Shown one piece after another: positions 33,123-42,262 of a stretch of 42,620 nucleotides of DNA. A program made the translations under genes and the position numbers. The DNA comes from a bacterium (GTDB taxonomy: Bacteria; Bacteroidota; Bacteroidia; Bacteroidales; Muribaculaceae), in assembly GCA_004561555.1 (NCBI GenBank), contig SFVH01000010.1:1-42620 (forward strand), given 5' to 3'. Numbering within the stretch: the first letter of the stretch is position 1; each line of letters starts with the position of its first letter. The notes beneath the pieces are model-generated. The model was not told where the DNA came from and did not search any database. It saw nothing but the letters and a program-made list of their open reading frames with translations.

Positions 33123-35288
33123 TTATAATTTTACAAGTTTCAGACGTAAACTGTTGAGCACCACGGTGAGCGAGCTGGTAGCCATTGCGGCGCTTGCCCA
33201 CATAGGGTCGAGCACCACCCCAAACATACCGGCAGCGATGGGTAGACCAATGATGTTGTAGATAAAAGCCCAAAACATATTTTGACGCACGGTGCGCATG
33301 GTGAGACGCGACAACTTCACGGCTTTGGGTAGTGCCAGCAAGTCGGATGTGGGGAGAGTCACCATCGCCGTTTCCATAGCAATGTCGGTGCCGCTACCCA
33401 TGGCTATTGACACGTCGGCACGCGCCAGGGCCGAGGTGTCGTTAATTCCGTCGCCTGCCATTGCCACCACTTTGCCGCGTTGTTGCAGAGAGATGATAAA
33501 TTGGTCTTTGTCGGCGGGAAGCATATTAGCGGCATATTCGGTGGCTTCCACCTCGCGCGCCACATACTTGGCAGAAATCTCATTGTCGCCGGTGAGCATA
33601 TACACCCTCAGCCCTTGACGTTTCAACAACGCAATAGCGAGGGTAGACGACTCTTTAATCATATCGGCGAGCACAAATGTGGCAAGGAGTTTCTTGCCGC
33701 GCCCGAAATAGATGGTTGTGCCTCCGTGTTCGTCGGGATGCAGATTGTCGGCTGTGATTCCGTTGTTTTCAGCCATAATTGCGCTGCCTATCCAGTAACT
33801 GTTGCCATTCCAATCGGCTGTCACCCCTTGCCCGGCTAAAGGCGTGAACGACGATAGCATCGACGGGTTGATGCCGCGGTCGGTGAGCGAGGCCACTAAT
33901 GCCGGGGCTAACGGATGCTCCGAGCGGCTTTCCGCCGACAGCATCACACCCAGCTCCTCGTCGGAAGCATCGGGCGAGATTTTTGCGGAAATCACCACCG
34001 GACGCCCCTCGGTGACGGTTCCGGTTTTATCGAGCACCATGTCGGTTACTTTGCATATCTGCTCCAGGGCAGCGGCATCTTTGATGAGGATATGATATTC
34101 AGCGGCTTTGCCGATGCCCACGGTGATGGCGGTAGGAGTGGCAAGACCTAAGGCGCAAGGACAGGCAATGACGAGCACCGACACGGCGCATACAATCGCT
34201 GTGGAAAGCATCCCTATGCCACCTATGAGCAACCAACTGAAGAATGTGATTATCGAGATTGCCGCCACGAAGTAGGTGAAATATCTGCTAATAATGTCGC
34301 CGAGGCGTTGCACCGGTGCTTTGCTGCCTTGAGCATCTCTCACCGAAGCCACAATGCGGGATAGTAGTGTGTTTTGCGCATTAACAAGCACTGACACGGT
34401 CAGCGCTCCTTTTTCGTTGATAGTGCCGGCAAACACCCGGTTGTCTTCTTTCTTTTCCACGGGCATAGGTTCGCCGGTGAGCATACTCTCATCGACAAAC
34501 GAAGAGCCTGCCACCACCACACCGTCGACGGGAATTCTTGAGCCGGGCTTGACAATCACTTTCATGCCCGGGGTGATGTCGTTGATACCGACAAGTCGCG
34601 ATTTCCCATAGTCGTCGATGACAGTGGCATTCTGAGGTTGTAGCTCCATAAGGTTGCGGATGGCTGCGGTGGTGCTGTGCTTGGCTTTGTCTTCAAGGAG
34701 TCGGCCGGTGAGCACGAATGCGAGTATCATCGTGGCGGAGTCAAAGTAGACGTGGCTACCTAAGCCGCACGATGCCGAGAGGTCGGGGAATGCTGTGATA
34801 AAGGTGCTGAACAGCCATGAGGCGCTCACACTGAGCGCTACCAGGGTGTTCATATCTGCCGAGCCTCGACTCACAAGACTTGCGGCTTTGGAGAAAATGT
34901 CTTTGCCGGCGGTGCAAATAGCAATGGCAGATAGCACCGCCAACGCCCACCTCACCAATGGCATATTGCCGACGGTCATAGTTAGGGTCATCACTATTGC
35001 TGCCACCGCCCATGCAATTATCAGGCTGTTGCGCAATCGCAGTAGGCTGTAGTTTTCGGCACTTTCCGCTTCCTCTTTGTTTTCGGCAAGAGAGAAGCCT
35101 GCCTCGGTCACTGCCAGACGTATTTGTGAAATATTGGTGAGTCGCGGGTCAAAATCCACAGTGAGCTGCTTTGCTGCAAGGTTGACCGTGGCAATCTTCA
35201 CACCCGAAACATTGTTGACGGCCTTTTCAATTTTTCCTGCACAGACGGCGCAGGACATACCTATAACGTCATAAGTTAATCTTGCCAT
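33123..35288 (-). CDS. copA: Copper-translocating P1B-type ATPase
   Basis: 721 residues from Met at 35288. One N-terminal HMA domain (IGMSCAVCAGKIEKAV), then the P-type core: TGEPMPVEK, CPCALGLATPTAITVG (the metal-binding CPC), DKTGTVTEGRP (phosphorylated Asp), and MAGDGINDTSALA. It exports copper(I) from the cytosol using ATP. The gene follows the Crp/Fnr regulator and precedes the thioredoxin-like lipoprotein. The promoter has a TATCTTCA/TTTG pair before the start. Confidence 0.95.
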   Translation of the reverse strand: MARLTYDVIGMSCAVCAGKIEKAVNNVSGVKIATVNLAAKQLTVDFDPRLTNISQIRLAVTEAGFSLAENKEEAESAENYSLLRLRNSLIIAWAVAAIVMTLTMTVGNMPLVRWALAVLSAIAICTAGKDIFSKAASLVSRGSADMNTLVALSVSASWLFSTFITAFPDLSASCGLGSHVYFDSATMILAFVLTGRLLEDKAKHSTTAAIRNLMELQPQNATVIDDYGKSRLVGINDITPGMKVIVKPGSRIPVDGVVVAGSSFVDESMLTGEPMPVEKKEDNRVFAGTINEKGALTVSVLVNAQNTLLSRIVASVRDAQGSKAPVQRLGDIISRYFTYFVAAISIITFFSWLLIGGIGMLSTAIVCAVSVLVIACPCALGLATPTAITVGIGKAAEYHILIKDAAALEQICKVTDMVLDKTGTVTEGRPVVISAKISPDASDEELGVMLSAESRSEHPLAPALVASLTDRGINPSMLSSFTPLAGQGVTADWNGNSYWIGSAIMAENNGITADNLHPDEHGGTTIYFGRGKKLLATFVLADMIKESSTLAIALLKRQGLRVYMLTGDNEISAKYVAREVEATEYAANMLPADKDQFIISLQQRGKVVAMAGDGINDTSALARADVSIAMGSGTDIAMETAMVTLPTSDLLALPKAVKLSRLTMRTVRQNMFWAFIYNIIGLPIAAGMFGVVLDPMWASAAMATSSLTVVLNSLRLKLVKL

Positions 35289-35306
35289 ATTGTCTATTTC
35301 TTTTTG

Positions 35307-35337
35307 TGAAGATACGACTTTTTGCTGAAATGGCAAA
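35307..35337 (-). promoter_or_regulatory. Promoter of copA
   Basis: On the minus strand, TTTG (35334-35337), 19 nt, TATCTTCA (35307-35314), close to the consensus. Confidence 0.55.
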
Positions 35338-35345
35338 ATAATGGG

Positions 35346-35942
35346 CTAATATTTGCCTGAACGGATGCGGTAGAGTGTTTCTTTTGTTACGTTGAGAAAT
35401 GATGCCAATTGGGTGATGCTGATGAGCTCGAGTAGTCGCGGATACTTGTTTATCACCCACTCATAGCGTTGTCGGGCATCCATGCGGAGCATCACCACCA
35501 ACTCTTCAAGATAGTCGGCATAATTGCCGATTGATTCGGCAATGAATTTGTAGATTTCGGCGGTGGCGATATCGGCATTGTTGTCGAGTGAATTCACGGG
35601 GATATAACACACTTCGGTGTCTTCCATAAACTGCACGAATATCATCCTCTCTTTTAAAGAAATCAGTCCGTGAGGCTTGATTAGGAAGTGGGGTGCAAAA
35701 GTGAAAGAAAAATTATACTCCTTACCTTTATCGATATAAAAAGTGCGAGCTGACCCCGAAGCGATAAAAATCATTTGTCGCAAGAGGTCGTTTTGACGGT
35801 CGATGGTCTGTCCGCGCCTGAACTTTACCCACCGCAATGAGCATCGCAATTGTTGCTCGTCGAGGTCGGAAAGCGGCATGTGTTTGCGGATGTCAACGAT
35901 AAATGGCAAATCGCGCGATTCTATGTGATGGTTATTGTTCAA
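35346..35942 (-). CDS. Crp/Fnr family transcriptional regulator
   Basis: 198 residues: a cyclic-nucleotide-binding type beta barrel (about 25-110) with an atypical nucleotide pocket, and a C-terminal HTH (ITQLASFLNVTKETLYRIRSGKY). No Fnr-type Cys cluster is present. It starts 11 nt inside the end of ispH and directly precedes copA, so it may act on the copper export genes, though this is inference. The family member is shorter than classic Crp (about 210). Confidence 0.88.
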   Translation of the reverse strand: MNNNHHIESRDLPFIVDIRKHMPLSDLDEQQLRCSLRWVKFRRGQTIDRQNDLLRQMIFIASGSARTFYIDKGKEYNFSFTFAPHFLIKPHGLISLKERMIFVQFMEDTEVCYIPVNSLDNNADIATAEIYKFIAESIGNYADYLEELVVMLRMDARQRYEWVINKYPRLLELISITQLASFLNVTKETLYRIRSGKY

Positions 35943-36792
35943 TTAATTTTTCCACTTTATGTTTTACATCAGTCATAAGCCATAAGGGCGTGGATGTTGC
36001 GCCACATATGCCTATTGTTTCTATCCCCTCAAGCCACTCTTTGCTGATGTCTTCAGGACTGAAAATCAGATGTGTATTGGGGTTGACGGAGCGACATTCG
36101 TTGTAGAGTATCATTCCATTGCTGCTCTTTTTCCCGCTCACAAACAACACCAGGTCGTGGGCGCTTGCAAAATTACGCATTCGCGGCATCCGGTTTGCCA
36201 CCTGGCGGCAGATGGTGTCGTGACATTCAAATTTTTGTTGGGGATGTTGTGCGGTAATTGCTTCCTCGATTTGACGCAACCCCTCGGTGGATTTGGTGGT
36301 TTGCGAATAAAGCACCACGGGGCGAGTGAAATCTATCTTGTCCACTCCGGCGACGTCTTCCACCACGATGGCTTCACCATCGGTTTGTCCCACCAGTCCG
36401 TTGACTTCCGCATGCCCGAGTTTGCCGTAAATCACAATTTGCGGCTTGTCGGCATCTTCAAACGACCGGCGTATTCTCTTTTGTAGCATCAGCACCACCG
36501 GGCAGGTGGCATCGATGATTTCGATATTGTTGGCTGCGGCAATACGATAGGTTTCGGGAGGCTCACCGTGGGCGCGAAGGAGCACTTTCACGTGGTGCAA
36601 TTCACGCAAATCTTCGTGGGTGATGGTTATCAGCCCTTTGCGTTTAAGGCGTTCCACTTCTCCGGAGTTGTGCACAATGTCACCGAGGCAGTAAAGAGAG
36701 CCGGATTTTTCGAGTTCTTCTTCGGCTTTCTTTATTGCGCTCACCACTCCGGGGCAAAATCCCGAATTTTTATCTATCTCAATACGCGTCAT
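35932..36792 (-). CDS. ispH: 4-hydroxy-3-methylbut-2-enyl diphosphate reductase
   Basis: 286 residues from Met at 36792 (MTRIEIDKNSGFCPGVVSAI). The Cys ligands of the 4Fe-4S cluster are in GFCPGV (residue 12), IDATCPVV (near 96) and ICGATSTP (near 265). It makes IPP and DMAPP in the last step of the MEP isoprenoid route. The frame extends 16 codons upstream (36840), but that part reaches into cmk. The stop overlaps the Crp/Fnr gene. Confidence 0.95.
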   Translation of the reverse strand: MTRIEIDKNSGFCPGVVSAIKKAEEELEKSGSLYCLGDIVHNSGEVERLKRKGLITITHEDLRELHHVKVLLRAHGEPPETYRIAAANNIEIIDATCPVVLMLQKRIRRSFEDADKPQIVIYGKLGHAEVNGLVGQTDGEAIVVEDVAGVDKIDFTRPVVLYSQTTKSTEGLRQIEEAITAQHPQQKFECHDTICRQVANRMPRMRNFASAHDLVLFVSGKKSSNGMILYNECRSVNPNTHLIFSPEDISKEWLEGIETIGICGATSTPLWLMTDVKHKVEKLIEQ

Positions 36793-36797
36793 TAATG

Positions 36798-37496
36798 TCA
36801 CTCTTGAGAGCTGATTTTGTTGTAAAGGTCGAGAAGCCATTTGTCTTGCTCCTCAATGGTCATATTGCTGTTGTCAAGCACCACGGCATCGTCGGCCTTG
36901 CGTAGCGGGCTCTCTTTACGAGTGGTGTCAATGCGGTCGCGTTCGGTGACATTGGCAAGCACCTCCTCGTAGGTCACGTTGTCGCCCTTTGCGCGCAGTT
37001 CGTCGTATCGGCGTTGTGCGCGTGTTTCAGGAGAGGCGTCGACATACACCTTCATTTCGGCATCGGGAAAGACTACAGTGCCGATGTCGCGACCATCCAT
37101 GACAATGCCTTTTTCTTTACCCATTGCTTGCTGCTGAGCCACCAACGCTTTGCGCACAGTTCCCACGGCAGCCACGATGCTCACTTTCGACGATACATCC
37201 ATTCCGCGTATTTCCTTTTCGACATTTTCACCGTTAAGCATTGTCTCGGTGCGTCCTTCGCAATTTACTGCAAACGAAATGTTGATGCCGGCCAATGCTT
37301 CTTCAAGGCTTTCGATGTCGAGGTTGTTGCCATGGAAGAAGCCGTTGCGCAAGCTGAAGAGCGTCACTGCCCGATACATTGCTCCGGTGTCGATATAGGC
37401 ATAGCCGATGTTTTTTGCTAATTTTTTTGCCATCGTGCTTTTGCCCGACGACGAGAAGCCATCGATAGCTATTGTGATAAGTTTGCGATTATCCAT
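36798..37496 (-). CDS. cmk: Cytidylate kinase
   Basis: 232 residues from the Met at 37496 (MDNRKLITIAIDGFSSSGKS). P-loop DGFSSSGKSTMAKKL, the CMP-binding DTGAMYRAVTL, and the LID with VMDGRDIGTVVFPDAEMKVYVDASPETRAQRR. It phosphorylates CMP/dCMP. Located 13 nt after porQ in the same direction and 5 nt before ispH; porQ-cmk-ispH order is conserved in Bacteroidota with the type IX system. Confidence 0.96.
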   Translation of the reverse strand: MDNRKLITIAIDGFSSSGKSTMAKKLAKNIGYAYIDTGAMYRAVTLFSLRNGFFHGNNLDIESLEEALAGINISFAVNCEGRTETMLNGENVEKEIRGMDVSSKVSIVAAVGTVRKALVAQQQAMGKEKGIVMDGRDIGTVVFPDAEMKVYVDASPETRAQRRYDELRAKGDNVTYEEVLANVTERDRIDTTRKESPLRKADDAVVLDNSNMTIEEQDKWLLDLYNKISSQE

Positions 37497-37509
37497 ATTT
37501 TGCAAAATG

Positions 37510-38529
37510 TTAGAATTCATAAAGATTAGTGGCAAGGTTAAACATAAACGTGAACCCTCCGGTGTGGGGTTGTGCCATTGCCGCTCCAATTTTAAATTTG
37601 CTGCTGCGGATGCCGGCGCCTAAGGAGAAACCGCTGACAAAGCTGCGAGCGAAGGTGCTCATATCGGTCTTGGTGCGGTGGTTGTAGCCGGCGGCAATAT
37701 AAAATTTGTCGCTCGGAGCATACTCCAAGCCGAAGATAAGGTGACGGAAGAGGTTGCTTCCAAATTTATCTTTTATCTCCAATCCCGATGTGGGGTCGTT
37801 GTCGTCGATGCGCTTGTAATAGGGGAGATGCCACTTCGTCAATCCGTAGGCTGTGACCGACAAGCTGAATGGTCCGTTGTTAATTCCTTTGGTGAAGCCC
37901 AGCCTAACGTCTATGGGCAAGCGGTCGTAATGCTCGTTGAAGCGTTTCACCTGTCCGCCGAGGTTAGCCACTGTGGCAGACATTGAGAAGTTTTTGTCGG
38001 GGTCGTAATAGTTTACACCCAAGTCGGTGGCGATAGCAAATGCGCTGTATTGCTCATAGTTGGAATAAAGAAATTTCAAACTTATTCCACCTCTCCACTT
38101 CTCCGATAAGTCGTGGGAATACATCCCGGAAAAAGCCATATCGCTGACGTTGAACGTGCCGGTTGCCACTCCTGCTTGGTCCATGCCTTGCATCTCGCCA
38201 TAGCCGTAGTAGGTGATGCCGGCACTCCAAGCCCCATGCTCGCCCGCTGCCCGCGCATAGCGCGCCGACATAAAGTTGCTGTTACCCAGATAGCGCATAT
38301 ACGACACCGCTAATTGCGACTCCACTTCGGCTCCCATCAGCGCCGGATTCTGCTCATAGAGGTTTACATCGTCGTCGATAGCCGTGATGTTGATGCCTCC
38401 CAAAGCATAAACGTGAGATGATGTGGGTATGTTAAGATAGTTGTAGGCAGTGCCGTCTTGCGCTACACTGCTCTCCACTGTCAAAAAAATTATTGCCGAT
38501 AGTATAATGTGATAAATATATGTTCTCAT
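37510..38529 (-). CDS. porQ: Type IX secretion system protein PorQ
   Basis: 339 residues from Met at 38529 (MRTYIYHIILSAIIFLTVES, signal peptide ending VAQ). The rest is a PorV-like outer-membrane barrel with NLYEQNPALMG near residue 55, repeated Gly/Tyr strands and the family-typical GFSLGAGIRSSKFKIGAAMAQPH near the end. PorQ is part of the PorQ-PorU-PorV-PorZ attachment complex that releases and anchors type IX cargo. It is the first gene of porQ-cmk-ispH. An earlier frame start at 38634 was rejected: it overlaps no promoter and adds a long non-signal stretch. Confidence 0.9.
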   Translation of the reverse strand: MRTYIYHIILSAIIFLTVESSVAQDGTAYNYLNIPTSSHVYALGGINITAIDDDVNLYEQNPALMGAEVESQLAVSYMRYLGNSNFMSARYARAAGEHGAWSAGITYYGYGEMQGMDQAGVATGTFNVSDMAFSGMYSHDLSEKWRGGISLKFLYSNYEQYSAFAIATDLGVNYYDPDKNFSMSATVANLGGQVKRFNEHYDRLPIDVRLGFTKGINNGPFSLSVTAYGLTKWHLPYYKRIDDNDPTSGLEIKDKFGSNLFRHLIFGLEYAPSDKFYIAAGYNHRTKTDMSTFARSFVSGFSLGAGIRSSKFKIGAAMAQPHTGGFTFMFNLATNLYEF

Positions 38530-38607
38530 AAACAAATACAGACTGCGTCTGCTAATATGTATAACGTATTGTTTGGCTGAATAGTATATTTTCATGACAA
38601 AAAATAG

Positions 38608-38730
38608 ATAATTGCTCGTCGGCATACCAATCAAGAGTATGTATTCAACATGGACCTCTCGAACTTCTTCCCAAGTATTTCCAAGTTGAGGGTAAAAACG
38701 CCTTCAGAAGCCACATCTCCGCTTCAATAG
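38608..38730 (+). pseudogene. Relic of a retron/group II-type reverse transcriptase
   Basis: The plus frame from 38608 to the TAG at 38728-38730 reads RRHTNQEYVFNMDLSNFFPS followed by ISKLRV. YVFNMDLxxFFPSI is the first catalytic block of retron-type reverse transcriptases (xDLxxFFPSI, where D is a metal ligand), here with a His ahead as in that family. The frame is blocked at 38605-38607 (TAG) and at 38728, and no YxDD block or other RT motif is seen nearby. The rest of the gap 38530-38887 holds only the tRNA-Pro promoter. Confidence 0.6.
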
Positions 38731-38840
38731 GAAAATGGCGGGCATTATTGTCGAGCTATGTACATCGAGCAAACCTTCATCTCAAAACACTAATTCAACA
38801 AATAAATCACCAATTAAAAAATAAAAATTGCAGAATATAG

Positions 38841-38870
38841 TTGCTATTTCAAAAAATTGATGTAACTTTG
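38841..38870 (+). promoter_or_regulatory. Promoter of tRNA-Pro
   Basis: TTG (38841-38843), 19 nt, TAACTTTG (38863-38870); start near 38877, 11 nt before the mature tRNA. Confidence 0.75.
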
Positions 38871-38887
38871 CAATCGGTTTTCCAACT

Positions 38888-38961
38888 CGGGGTGTAGCAC
38901 AGTTGGTTAGCGCGCCACGTTCGGGACGTGGAGGTCGGAAGTTCGAGTCTTCTCACCCCGA
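38888..38961 (+). tRNA. tRNA-Pro (anticodon CGG)
   Basis: 74 nt. Acceptor CGGGGTG (38888-38894) pairs with CACCCCG (38954-38960). The anticodon arm is CCACG-TTCGGGA-CGTGG, giving anticodon CGG. The T-arm holds GTTCGAGTC. CCA is not encoded. Confidence 0.95.
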
Positions 38962-38967
38962 CAAAAG

Positions 38968-39003
38968 TTGCTTGCAAGCATTATGTTGGCGAGCAATTTT
39001 TTT
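38968..39003 (+). terminator. Terminator of tRNA-Pro
   Basis: TTGCTTGC (38968-38975) pairs with GCGAGCAA (38989-38996) with one G-U, then T7. Confidence 0.75.
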
Positions 39004-39041
39004 GTTAAAGACGCAAAAAAACGCAAAAACACCTCTCAATA

Positions 39042-39073
39042 TTTGCAACTTTGAGATGTTTCGTTTAACTTTG
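39042..39073 (+). promoter_or_regulatory. Promoter of tRNA-Met
   Basis: TTTG (39042-39045), 20 nt, TAACTTTG (39066-39073). Confidence 0.8.
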
Positions 39074-39094
39074 CACTCGCTTTGAAGCAAAGCA

Positions 39095-39168
39095 GGTCCC
39101 ATAGCTCAGTTGGTTAGAGCACCTGACTCATAATCAGGGAGTCCTTGGTTCAAGCCCAAGTGGGACCA
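39095..39168 (+). tRNA. tRNA-Met (anticodon CAT)
   Basis: 74 nt. Acceptor GGTCCCA (39095-39101) pairs with TGGGACC (39161-39167). Anticodon arm CCTGA-CTCATAA-TCAGG gives CAT. The acceptor starts with a G-C pair, so it is not the initiator type; a lysidine-modified Ile2 tRNA with the same anticodon is the alternative. CCA is not encoded. Confidence 0.93.
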
Positions 39169-39172
39169 CAAC

Positions 39173-39215
39173 AAAAATCGCTAAGCAGTTGAAAATTCAA
39201 CACTTAGCGATTTTT
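39173..39215 (+). terminator. Terminator of tRNA-Met
   Basis: AAAAATCGCTAAG (39173-39185) pairs perfectly with CTTAGCGATTTTT (39203-39215), 13 bp. Confidence 0.92.
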
Positions 39216-39348
39216 GTTTTCCCAAACGCCCGAATTTTCCCCGACTTATTCCAAGGCAGCGGTTTTCCCATTATTCAATCGTCGTATATAATGTCTTGCT
39301 GAAAGCAAAGACTAAAATAGGGATATTCATTTAATAGGCAACTAATTG

Positions 39349-39380
39349 TTTGTCAATATCATAGATATTTTGTAACTTTA
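39349..39380 (+). promoter_or_regulatory. Promoter of the dead transposase
   Basis: TTTG (39349-39352), 20 nt, TAACTTTA (39373-39380). Confidence 0.5.
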
Positions 39381-39479
39381 CAAAGAACCACCGATGTACC
39401 CATCACTGGCTAATTCGGGGGTAATTATTTAAAAATTATTTCACGTGAAGTTACGAAAATATCTGAGATTACGGCAACA

Positions 39480-40836
39480 TTGCCATTTACCGAGTTCGAT
39501 TTTATGCAAAAATACCGCGAGAGTTTTGCAGTCAGCGAGCTTGGGCGCATCTACGCGCAACTGGCATTGAAGGAACTGGTAGAGAAAATCCGAACGCATT
39601 TTCCAAAGAAGCATCCTCAGGGCAACTCACCGTTGTTCCCGCCGGAGGGGGAGGTGGCACTGATGTTCATCAAGTCACCGGACAGTCGGATGACGGACTG
39701 ATAGAGATGCTCAATGGCAGCATCCACATGCAGATGTTCTGCGGAATGCTCATAGATCCTGCCAGGCCCATAAAGGATAGAAAGATTGTCAGCGCCATCC
39801 GCAACCGCATAGCCTCTGTAATGGACATTAGGGAGCTGCAGAAAATTCTATATGGCAGGTGGGGCGGTTCGTTAGATGACAAAGACCTGTGCCTGACCGA
39901 TGCCACCTGCTACGAGAGCCATCTGCGGTTTCCGACTGACGTAAAACTGTTGTGGGAGTGTTGCGAGGGGCTCCAATCTCTTGTGGCAAAGACCTGTAAG
40001 ACGCTGAAAGAACGGCTGCCACGCAACAAGTACCGCGACATTGACCGTGCAAGACTCGCCTATGCCAAGCAGCGCAAGCACACCAAGGCGGCCACAGACA
40101 AACTGCTCCGATGATTGCTGAACCTGCTCTCCAAACAGATAGGTCAACGGAACAGGATATGCGAAATTCACACCATTGACATCACACTCAACGCAGAGCA
40201 GAGCAGAGCAAGCGTCTGAGTGCCCTAAAAGAGGTGCATCGCCAGCAAAGCGCGTTAGCTCAGAAAAAGGAGGTTAAGCACCGCATTGTCAGCATAGACC
40301 GTCCCTATATCCGTCCCGTAGTCAGAGGCAAGTAGAACAAACGCGTGGAGTTTGGAGCCAAGGTCAACAACATCCAGATTGACGGGATATCCTTCATCTA
40401 GCACCATTCCTTCGAAGCGTTCAACGAGGGTGTGAGGCTAAAGGAGTGTATTGAGTATCAGCAGGAACTGACCGACACAAAAGTCACCAGAGTCGGTGCC
40501 GACACCATTTATGCCAACAACGAGAACCGGCGGTACTACACCGAAAACAGCATAACCACCTGTTTTGTCCGCAAAGGTCCAAAGCCAAAGGATGAAAAAG
40601 TCGACATTAGCACCGCCCGGCGAATAATCGGGACACTGCGCTCGACCGTCATGGAGGGCAGCTTCGGAAATCAGAAACAACAATACGGTGTCGGCCGGAT
40701 AGCGGCACGCAACTCCCGCAGCGAGACACTACTGCTCTTTTTCGGCATACACATGGCAAACGCTGCTATACTTGCTGCCCGGCAACTTGCCATAGAAGAA
40801 AAGCGGAAGCAACGAAGAAAATGGCGGGCATATTAA
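39480..40836 (+). pseudogene. IS1182-like transposase, multiply broken
   Basis: Three pieces in different frames line up with one transposase. Piece 1 (39480-39685) has SELGRIYAQLALKELVEKI and FPPEGEVALMFIKS. Then a frameshift near 39680 leads into piece 2 (DGLIEMLNGSIHMQMFCGML, CLTDATCYESHLRFPTDVKL, the first catalytic Asp), which is interrupted by TGA at 40112-40114. Another frameshift occurs around 40200-40215, and TAG codons lie at 40333-40335 and 40399-40401. Piece 3 ends EGSFGNQKQQYGVGRIAARN and RRKWRAY, with the terminal catalytic Glu in the EGSFG block. The gene cannot make an active enzyme. Confidence 0.85.
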
Positions 40837-41128
40837 CACCATAGAATATTTTGAACTCCACCAATCGGTTGGAGACTCCTCGTTATGCCCCAACCCGCCG
40901 AAAAATGAGTTTTCACCCGCTGAGAATTGAAAATTTAAGCGAGCGTCTACTTGAACAGAAAAATCACATTCTCCGACACTTCTCGCCATGAAAATTTTTG
41001 CTATTAACTGAATATCCCTAATTTAATTGCACTAAATAATAAAATTAAGCTGTCTAACAATGATAAGGAGGCAACTTATAAGTAGCGTCAATCGTGATAC
41101 CCAGTCAGAATAAAAAAATACGATATAT
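40837..41128. other. Gene-free gap between the dead IS and the cassette
   Basis: About 290 nt. The first half belongs to the IS tail. The rest is AT-rich with no promoter of the TAnnTTTG type and no hairpin with a T-run that I could find. Confidence 0.6.
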
Positions 41129-41605
41129 TTACTTTTTAATTATCAAGTTTGTATTATTATGTATTTCCTGCTGTAAAATTTCACCTATTTCTAGAATCAA
41201 TGAATTTACTGTAGTTTTTTGACTAGCAGTTGCTCTATCATATGTTTGGATCATATCATTTAAAGTATGCACCTTATATTTAAGATCATCCTCCACATTT
41301 ACTAAATGATATAGCTTACCAAAAGAAGATAAAACATCTTTAAAAGGAGATATTATATAATTTACATCAATGCCTCTATACCAATCTTTACTTCTAGTTT
41401 TATCCAGAAAGTATTTACTCTCAGCAAGAAACTTACTTGATAGATTTTCTAAATCTAACACTTCCCTCAGATGAAGGGTTTCTTCTTTATATTGTCTAGC
41501 TAACTTCGCAGATTTTGATGCCTTACAAGAATATATAATTGATATTCCAGTAGCTATAATTGATATTCCTGTAAGTATCATATTAAGTTTATCTATGGTT
41601 ATCAT
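41129..41605 (-). CDS. Membrane-anchored protein of unknown function
   Basis: 158 residues. One N-terminal membrane segment (about 10-27, LTGISIIATGISIIYS) is followed by a Lys-rich stretch and then an all-helical cytosolic part (about 35-155) with coiled-coil tendency and no recognised domain. Its start overlaps the end of the next upstream gene by 17 nt, so the two are co-translated. Base composition is clearly more AT-rich than the housekeeping genes, a sign of recent transfer. Function unknown. Confidence 0.65.
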   Translation of the reverse strand: MITIDKLNMILTGISIIATGISIIYSCKASKSAKLARQYKEETLHLREVLDLENLSSKFLAESKYFLDKTRSKDWYRGIDVNYIISPFKDVLSSFGKLYHLVNVEDDLKYKVHTLNDMIQTYDRATASQKTTVNSLILEIGEILQQEIHNNTNLIIKK

Positions 41606-42221
41606 AATATTCTAGCAATTCTAGTTGAGATTCTAATCTAAGTGAAAATTCTTCAATTTTATCGCTTGGCCACTCATAATTTTCCATGATGTACTTAGCA
41701 AAATCATCAAGAGACAGATATTCATTATTTTCGTGTAATGCCACTACAAATGCATACCAACGCTTAGTATCTAGCGGATGCCCAGACAAAGGATACATAT
41801 TTAGCCAAGTGTTCAATGCTGTATAAGATTTAGGTATTACATCTTCAATATTATATTCTTCAGAATTTTCTCTAATTTCATTCCCTTGCTCATGATTTAT
41901 TGTTCCAAATACCTGATCTCTAAATAAATCTAACAACTTATTATATTCGGCATATTCGATATGCGATATTCCACTTTCTGGCATTGGAACAATATTTACT
42001 ATTGCAACTACATTTGACGCTGAGTTGGCGCATACGATTAATCGCGAATATGGCAATCCATTTTCGTGTATGTACACAGCCAGAGTGTCTCGTTCGGTCA
42101 TAGCTGAATATCTATCAACTTGATATCCCTTTTTGCTGCAAACTTGCATTACAAGATCAAGCAGTTCTGTGGCTGGTTGCCTATATTTGCATATTAGTGC
42201 ACAATCTTTATATCTTTTCAT
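41589..42221 (-). CDS. Unrecognised 210-residue protein
   Basis: 210 residues, soluble, with no signal peptide. Residues 1-100 look mixed alpha/beta (DALICKYRQPATELL-type opening is MKRYKDCALICKYRQPATEL), followed by a helical, acidic second half (SLDDFAKYIMENYEWPSDKIEEFSLRL is split between helices). I recognise no family. It lies between a PIN-domain protein and a membrane-anchored protein, all on the minus strand, with a gap of 41 nt to the PIN gene. The set may be a small accessory operon. Confidence 0.65.
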   Translation of the reverse strand: MKRYKDCALICKYRQPATELLDLVMQVCSKKGYQVDRYSAMTERDTLAVYIHENGLPYSRLIVCANSASNVVAIVNIVPMPESGISHIEYAEYNKLLDLFRDQVFGTINHEQGNEIRENSEEYNIEDVIPKSYTALNTWLNMYPLSGHPLDTKRWYAFVVALHENNEYLSLDDFAKYIMENYEWPSDKIEEFSLRLESQLELLEYYDNHR

Positions 42222-42262
42222 ATATCTAAATGAATTATTAGTTCCTGTCTCTATAGATACAA

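Larger units (their letters stand above)
39349..40930 (+). mobile_element. Degenerate IS1182-like insertion sequence
   Basis: The remnant contains the broken transposase described at 39480-40836, its promoter, and a downstream tail with a CTCCA/TGGAG hairpin (40857-40875) and GCCGAAAAATGAGTTTTCACCC (near 40900-40921), which resembles an IS end. Exact terminal repeats could not be fixed: a partial match exists between 39250-39270 and the reverse complement of 40903-40926, so the left end may lie as far as about 39250. Confidence 0.6.

Noticed and set aside
38731..38745. A 15-mer GAAAATGGCGGGCAT also found at 40817-40831 at the end of the dead transposase
   Set aside because: Both copies encode KWRA in the same frame type, but flanks differ completely, so I did not call a second IS fragment.
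38903..39085. Short frame over the tRNA-Pro gene
   Set aside because: It overlaps the tRNA and its terminator.
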